Positions 57,901 through 64,000 of a stretch of 64,000 nt of DNA are shown one piece after another (positions within the stretch are counted from its first letter, which is position 1; every line of letters starts with the position of its first letter). Origin of the DNA: Glandiceps talaboti (taxonomy: Eukaryota; Hemichordata; Enteropneusta; Spengelidae). The notes under the pieces were generated by a model. That model was not told the origin of the DNA and searched no databases. It worked only from the letters and a program-made list of their open reading frames with translations. The stretch is from positions 13,249,546 to 13,313,545 of the forward strand of contig NC_135557.1 of the NCBI RefSeq assembly GCF_964340395.1. Direction: 5' to 3'. The translations under genes and the position numbers were made by a program.

Positions 57901-60900
57901 CCTTCCTTAATAAGGTACTATAAAAGGGGCAAACCTTCCTTAATAAGGTACTGTAAAAGTGCAAACCTTCCTTAATAAGGTACTGTAAAATGGCAAACCT
58001 TCCTTAATAAGGTACTGTAAAAGTGTAAACCTTCCTTAATAAGGTACTGTAAAAGGGCAAACCTTCCTTGATAAGGTACTGTAAAAGGGGCAAACCTTCC
58101 TTAATAAGGTACTGTAAAAGGGGCACACCTTCCTTAATAAGGTACTGTAAAATGACAAACCTTCCTTAATAAGATACTGTAAAATGGCAAACCTTCCTTA
58201 ATAAGGTACTGTAAAATGGCAAACCTTCCTTGATAAGATACTGTAAAATGGCAAACCTTCCTTAATAAGGTACTGTAAAAGGGGCAAACCTTCCTTAATA
58301 AGGTACTGTAAAATGACAAACCTTCCTTAATAAGATACTGTAAAATGGCAAACCTTCCTTAAAAGGCAAACCTTCCTTAATAAGGTACTGTAAAAGTGTA
58401 AACCTTCCTTGATAAGATACTGTAAAATGGCAAACCTTCCTTAATAAGGTACTGTAAAAAGGCAAACCTCCCTTAATAAGGTACTGTAAAAAGGCAAACT
58501 TCCCGTAATAAGGTACTGTAAAAGGGCAAACCTCCCTTAATAAGGTACTGTAAAAAGGCAAATCTTCCTTAATAAGGTACTGTACAATGGCAAACCTTCC
58601 TTAATAAGGTACTGTAAAAAGGCAAACCTCCCGTAATAAGGTACTGTAAAAGGGCAAACATCCCTTAATAAGGTACTGTAAAAAGGCAAACCTTCCTTAA
58701 TAAGGTACTGTAAAATAGAAAACCTTCCTTCATAAGGTACTGTAAAATGGCAAACCTTCCTTAATAAGGTACTGTACAAGGGCAAACCTTCCTTAATAAG
58801 GTAATGGAAAAGGACAAACCTTCCTGAATAAGGTACGGTAAAAGGGCAAACCTTCCTTAATAAGGTACTGTAAAATAGAAAACCTTCCTTCATAAGGTAC
58901 TGTAAAAGGGTAAAACTTCCTTATTAATGTACTGTAAAATGACAAACCACCCTCAATAAGGTACTGGAAAAGGACAAACATTCCTTAATAAGGTACTGTA
59001 AAAGGACAAACCTTCCTTAATAAGGTACTGTAAAAGTGTAAACCTTCCTTAATAAGGTACTGTAAAAGTGCAAACCTTCCTTAATAAGGTACTGTAAAAG
59101 TGCAAACCTTCCTTAATAAGGTACTGTAAAAGTGCAAACCTTCCTTAATAAGGTACTGTAAAAGTGTAAACCTTCCTTAATAAGGTACTGTAAAAGTGTA
59201 AACCTTCCTTGATAAGGTACTGTAAAAGGGCAAACCTTCCTTAATAAGGTACTGTAAAAGTGTAAACCTTCCTTAATAAGGTACTGTAAAAGTGTAAACC
59301 TTCCTTAATAAGGTACTGTAAAATGGCAAACCTTCCTTAATAAGATACTGTAAAAGGGCAAACCTTCCTTAGTAAGGTACTGTAAAAGTGTAAACCTTCC
59401 TTAATAAGGTACTGTAAAAGGGGCAAACCTTCCTTAATAAGGTACTGTAAAAGGGGCAAACCTTCCTTAATAAGGTACTGTAAAAGGGTCAAACCTTCCT
59501 TAATAAGGTACTGTAAAAGGGGCAAACCTTCCTTAATAAGGTACTGTAAAAGGGCAAACTTTCCTTAATAAGCTACTGTAAAATGGCAAACCTTCCTTAA
59601 TAAGGTACTGTAAAAGTATAAACCTTCCTTCATAAGGTACTGTAAAAGTGTAAACCTTCCTTAATAAGGTACTGTAAAATGACAAACCTTCCTTAATAAG
59701 GTACTGTAAAATGGCAAACCTTCCTTAATAAGGTACTGTAAAATGGCAAACCTTCCTTAAAAAGATACTGTAAAAGGGCAAACCTTCCTTAGTAAGGTAC
59801 TGTAAAAGTGTAAACCTTCCTTAATAAGGTACTGTAAAAGGGGCAAACCTTCCTTAAAAGGCAAACCTTCCTTAATAAGGTACTGTAAAAGTGTAAACCT
59901 TCCTTGATAAGATACTGTAAAATGGCAAACCTTCCTTAATAAGGTACTGTAAAAAGGCAAACCTCCCTTAATAAGGTACTGTAAAAAGGCAAACCTCCCG
60001 TAATAAGGTACTGTAAAAGGGCAAACCTCCCTTAATAAGGTACTGTAAAAAGGCAAACCTTCCTTAATAAGGTACTGTACAATGGCAAACCTTCCTTAAT
60101 AAGGTACTGTAAAAAGGCAAACCTCCCGTAATAAGGTACTGTAAAAGGGCAAACATCCCTTAATAAGGTACTGTAAAAAGGCAAACCTTCCTTAATAAGG
60201 TACTGTAAAATAGAAAACCTTCCTTCATAAGGTACTGTAAAATGGCAAACCTTCCTTAATAAGGTACTGTACAAGGGCAAACCTTCCTTAATAAGGTAAT
60301 GGAAAAGGACAAACCTTCCTGAATAAGGTACGGTAAAAGGGCAAACCTTCCTTAATAAGGTACTGTAAAATAGAAAACCTTCCTTCATAAGGTACTGTAA
60401 AAGGGTAAAACTTCCTTATTAATGTACTGTAAAATGACAAACCACCCTCAATAAGGTACTGGAAAAGGACAAACATTCCTTAATAAGGTACTGTAAAAGG
60501 ACAAACCTTCCTTAATAAGGTACTGTAAAAGTGTAAACCTTCCTTAATAAGGTACTGTAAAATGGCAAACCTTCCTTAATAAGGTACTGTAAAAGGACAA
60601 ACCTTCCTTAATAAGGTACTGTAAAAGTGTAAACCTTCCTTAGTAAGGTACTGTAAAATGACAAACCTTCCTTAATAAGGTACTGTAAAAGTGTAAACCT
60701 TCCTTAATAAGGTACTGTAAAAGTATAAACCTTCCTTAGTAAGGTACTGTAAAAGGGCAAACCTTCCTTAATAAGGTACTGTAAAAGTGTAAACCTTCCT
60801 TAGTAAGGTACTGTAAAATGACAAACCTTCCTTAATAAGGTACTGTAAAAGTGTAAACCTTCCTTAATAAGGTACTGTAAAAGTGCAAACCTTCCTTAAT

Positions 60901-63900
60901 AAGGTACTGTAAAAGTGCAAACCTTCCTTAATAAGGTACTGTAAAAGTGTAAACCTTCCTTAATAAGGTACTGTAAAAGTGTAAACCTTCCTTGATAAGG
61001 TACTGTAAAAGGGCAAACCTTCCTTAATAAGGTACTGTAAAAGTGTAAACCTTCCTTAATAAGGTACTGTAAAAGTGTAAACCTTCCTTAATAAGGTACT
61101 GTAAAAGTGTAAACCTTCCTTGATAAGGTACTGTAAAAGTGTAAACCTTCCTTAATAAGGTACTGTAAAAGTGTAAACCTTCCTTAATAAGGTACTGTAA
61201 AATGGCAAACCTTCCTTAATAAGGTACTGTAAAAGTGTAAACCTTCCTTAATAAGGTACTGTAAAAGTGTAAACCTTCCTTAGTAAGGTACTGTAAAATG
61301 GCAAACCTTCCTTAATAAGGTACTGTAAAATGCTAAACCTTCCGTAATAAGGTACTGTAAAAGTGTAAACCTTCCTTAATAAGGTACTGTAAAAGGGCAA
61401 ACCTTCCTTAATAAGATACTGTAAAAGTGTAAACCTTCCTTAATAAGGTACTGTAAAATGGCAAACCTTCCTTAATAAGGTACTGTAAAATGACAAACCT
61501 TCCTTAATAAGGTACTGTAAAATGGCAAACCTTCCTTAATAAGGTACTATAAAATGGCAAACCTTCCTTAATAAGGTACTGTAAAATGGCAAACCTTCCT
61601 TAGTAAGGTACTGTAAAAGGGGCAAACCTTCCTTAATAAGGTACTGTAAAATGACAAACCTTCCTTAGTAAGGTACTGTAAAATGACAAACCTTCCTTAA
61701 TAAGGTACTGTAAAAGTGTAAACCTTCCTTAATAAGGTACTGTTAATGGGCAAACCTTCCTTAATAAGGTACTGTAAAAGTGTAAACCTTCCTTAATAAG
61801 GTACTGTAAAATGGCAAACCTTCCTTAGTAAGGTACTGTAAAAGGGGCAAACCTTCCTTAATAAGGTACTGTAAAAGGGCAAACCTTCCTTAGTAAGGTA
61901 CTGTAAAAGTGTAAACCTTCCTTAATAAGGTACTGTAAAATGGCACACTTTCCTTAATAAGGTACTGTAAAAGTGTAAACCTTCCTTAATAAGGTACTGT
62001 AAAAGGGCAAACCTTCCTTAGTAAGGTACTGTAAAAGTGTAAACCTTCCTTAATAAGGTACTGTAAAATGGCACACTTTCCTTAATAAGGTACTGTAAAA
62101 GTGTAAACCTTCCTTAATAAGGTACTATAAAAGGGGCAAACCTTCCTTAATAAGGTACTGTAAAAGTGCAAACCTTCCTTAATAAGGTACTGTAAAATGG
62201 CAAACCTTCCTTAATAAGGTACTGTAAAAGTGTAAACCTTCCTTAATAAGGTACTGTAAAAGGGCAAACCTTCCTTGATAAGGTACTGTAAAAGGGGCAA
62301 ACCTTCCTTAATAAGGTACTGTAAAAGGGGCAAACCTTCCTTAATAAGGTACTGTAAAATGACAAACCTTCCTTAATAAGATACTGTAAAATGGCAAACC
62401 TTCCTTAATAAGGTACTGTAAAATGGCAAACCTTCCTTGATAAGATACTGTAAAATGGCAAACCTTCCTTAATAAGGTACTGTAAAAGGGGCAAACCTTC
62501 CTTAATAAGGTACTGTAAAATGACAAACCTTCCTTAATAAGATACTGTAAAATGGCAAACCTTCCTTAAAAGGCAAACCTTCCTTAATAAGGTACTGTAA
62601 AAGTGTAAACCTTCCTTGATAAGATACTGTAAAATGGCAAACCTTCCTTAATAAGGTACTGTAAAAAGGCAAACCTCCCTTAATAAGGTACTGTAAAAAG
62701 GCAAACTTCCCGTAATAAGGTACTGTAAAAGGGCAAACCTCCCTTAATAAGGTACTGTAAAAAGGCAAATCTTCCTTAATAAGGTACTGTACAATGGCAA
62801 ACCTTCCTTAATAAGGTACTGTAAAAAGGCAAACCTCCCGTAATAAGGTACTGTAAAAGGGCAAACATCCCTTAATAAGGTACTGTAAAAAGGCAAACCT
62901 TCCTTAATAAGGTACTGTAAAATAGAAAACCTTCCTTCATAAGGTACTGTAAAATGGCAAACCTTCCTTAATAAGGTACTGTACAAGGGCAAACCTTCCT
63001 TAATAAGGTAATGGAAAAGGACAAACCTTCCTGAATAAGGTACGGTAAAAGGGCAAACCTTCCTTAATAAGGTACTGTAAAATAGAAAACCTTCCTTCAT
63101 AAGGTACTGTAAAAGGGTAAAACTTCCTTATTAATGTACTGTAAAATGACAAACCACCCTCAATAAGGTACTGGAAAAGGACAAACATTCCTTAATAAGG
63201 TACTGTAAAAGGACAAACCTTCCTTAATAAGGTACTGTAAAAGTGTAAACCTTCCTTAATAAGGTACTGTAAAAGTGCAAACCTTCCTTAATAAGGTACT
63301 GTAAAAGTGCAAACCTTCCTTAATAAGGTACTGTAAAAGTGCAAACCTTCCTTAATAAGGTACTGTAAAAGTGTAAACCTTCCTTAATAAGGTACTGTAA
63401 AAGTGTAAACCTTCCTTGATAAGGTACTGTAAAAGGGCAAACCTTCCTTAATAAGGTACTGTAAAAGTGTAAACCTTCCTTAATAAGGTACTGTAAAAGT
63501 GTAAACCTTCCTTAATAAGGTACTGTAAAAGTGTAAACCTTCCTTGATAAGGTACTGTAAAATGCTAAACCTTCCTTAATAAGGTACTGTAAAAGTGTAA
63601 ACCTTCCTTAATAAGGTACTGTAAAATGGCAAACCTTCCTTAGTAAGGTACTGTAAAATGGCAAACCTTCCTTAATAAGGTACTGTAAAAGTGTAAACCA
63701 TCCTTAATAAGGTACTGTAAAATGGCAAACCTTCCTTAATAAGGGACTGTAAAATGGCAAACCTTCCTTAATAAGGTATTGTAAAAGTGTAAACCTTTCT
63801 TAATAAGGTACTGTAAAATGGCAAACCTTCCTTGATAAGATACTGTAAAATGACAAACCTTCCTTAATAAGGTACTGTAAAAGTGTAAACCTTCCTTAAT

Positions 63901-64000
63901 AAGGTACTGTAAAATGGCAAACCTTCCTTAATAAGGTACTGTAAAAGTGTAAACCTTCCTTAATAAGGTACTGTAAAATGGCAAACCTTCCTTAATAAGG
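51908..64000 (+). repeat. 32-bp satellite, large array with higher-order repeats (runs off the right edge)
   Basis: At least 12.1 kb, about 375 copies of the same 31-33-bp unit as at 38366-39676. Variants differ in the four bases after the TAAAA run (GGGC, TGGC, TGAC, GTGT) and in AATAAGG/AGTAAGG. Larger blocks recur: the block at 53094-53813 recurs at +2,456 (55550-56269), and 55130-58981 recurs at +4,207 (59337-63188), nearly identical. Rare variants (GGTAATGGAAAAGGAC, TATTAATGTACTG) mark the blocks. The right end is not reached. Confidence 0.97.

Noticed and set aside
53094-63188. Minus-strand ORFs of 60-118 codons in the satellite as a gene family
   Set aside because: They follow the satellite period, recur with its block structure and have no start, domain or composition of a protein family.
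51908-64000. CRISPR-like array of regular 32-bp repeats
   Set aside because: There are no unique spacers: the whole unit is repeated, in a eukaryotic genome. It is a satellite.

Overview
The window is nuclear DNA of an animal, most likely a marine invertebrate. The basis is spliced genes with GT-AG introns, metazoan protein families (checkpoint kinase Chk1, omega-amidase NIT2, a Golgi 6-O-type carbohydrate sulfotransferase, a DXD glycosyltransferase, a claudin/PMP22-like exon), decayed non-LTR retrotransposons, tRNA-derived SINEs, foldback elements and very abundant microsatellites. The phylum cannot be fixed from the sequence; a lophotrochozoan or an invertebrate deuterostome would both fit. 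Nothing looks bacterial or viral.

Layout. 1-5.1 kb: the 5' part of a Chk1 gene on the minus strand (four coding exons; the rest lies beyond the left edge). 5.26-13.97 kb: a complete nine-exon NIT2 gene on the plus strand, divergent from Chk1 across a 0.49-kb intergenic promoter with a perfect CRE. 14-19 kb: microsatellites, a LINE tail and a tRNA-derived SINE. 19.29-21.37 kb: a two-coding-exon carbohydrate sulfotransferase (377 aa). 21.4-30 kb: repeats, a LINE tail, a TIR element and a claudin-like first exon on the minus strand. 30-38.3 kb and 44-51.9 kb: two diverged copies of a segmental duplication, each ending in a DXD glycosyltransferase gene followed by a 32-bp satellite. The satellite is about 1.3 kb long after copy A, and at least 12.1 kb long after copy B, where it runs off the right edge with higher-order organisation (a 4,207-bp near-identical tandem duplication). 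42.0-42.7 kb: two near-perfect palindromes embedded in (AT)n; one carries a hammerhead-ribozyme-like core.

The most striking feature is that tandem repeats sit exactly on splice junctions of functional exons: a 25-bp array on the Chk1 exon-4 donor, a 56-57-bp array on the NIT2 exon-5 donor, and a 78-bp array on the NIT2 exon-8 acceptor. The 78-bp array has 22 acceptors, all in the same phase and all joined by open reading frame, so any acceptor choice would give an in-frame NIT2 of 279 + 26n residues.

Functionally, Chk1 (DNA-damage checkpoint) and NIT2 (omega-amidase of glutamine transamination) are housekeeping genes that share a promoter region. The sulfotransferase and the glycosyltransferases are type II Golgi-type membrane enzymes, consistent with glycan modification, but no pathway linking them is shown by the sequence.
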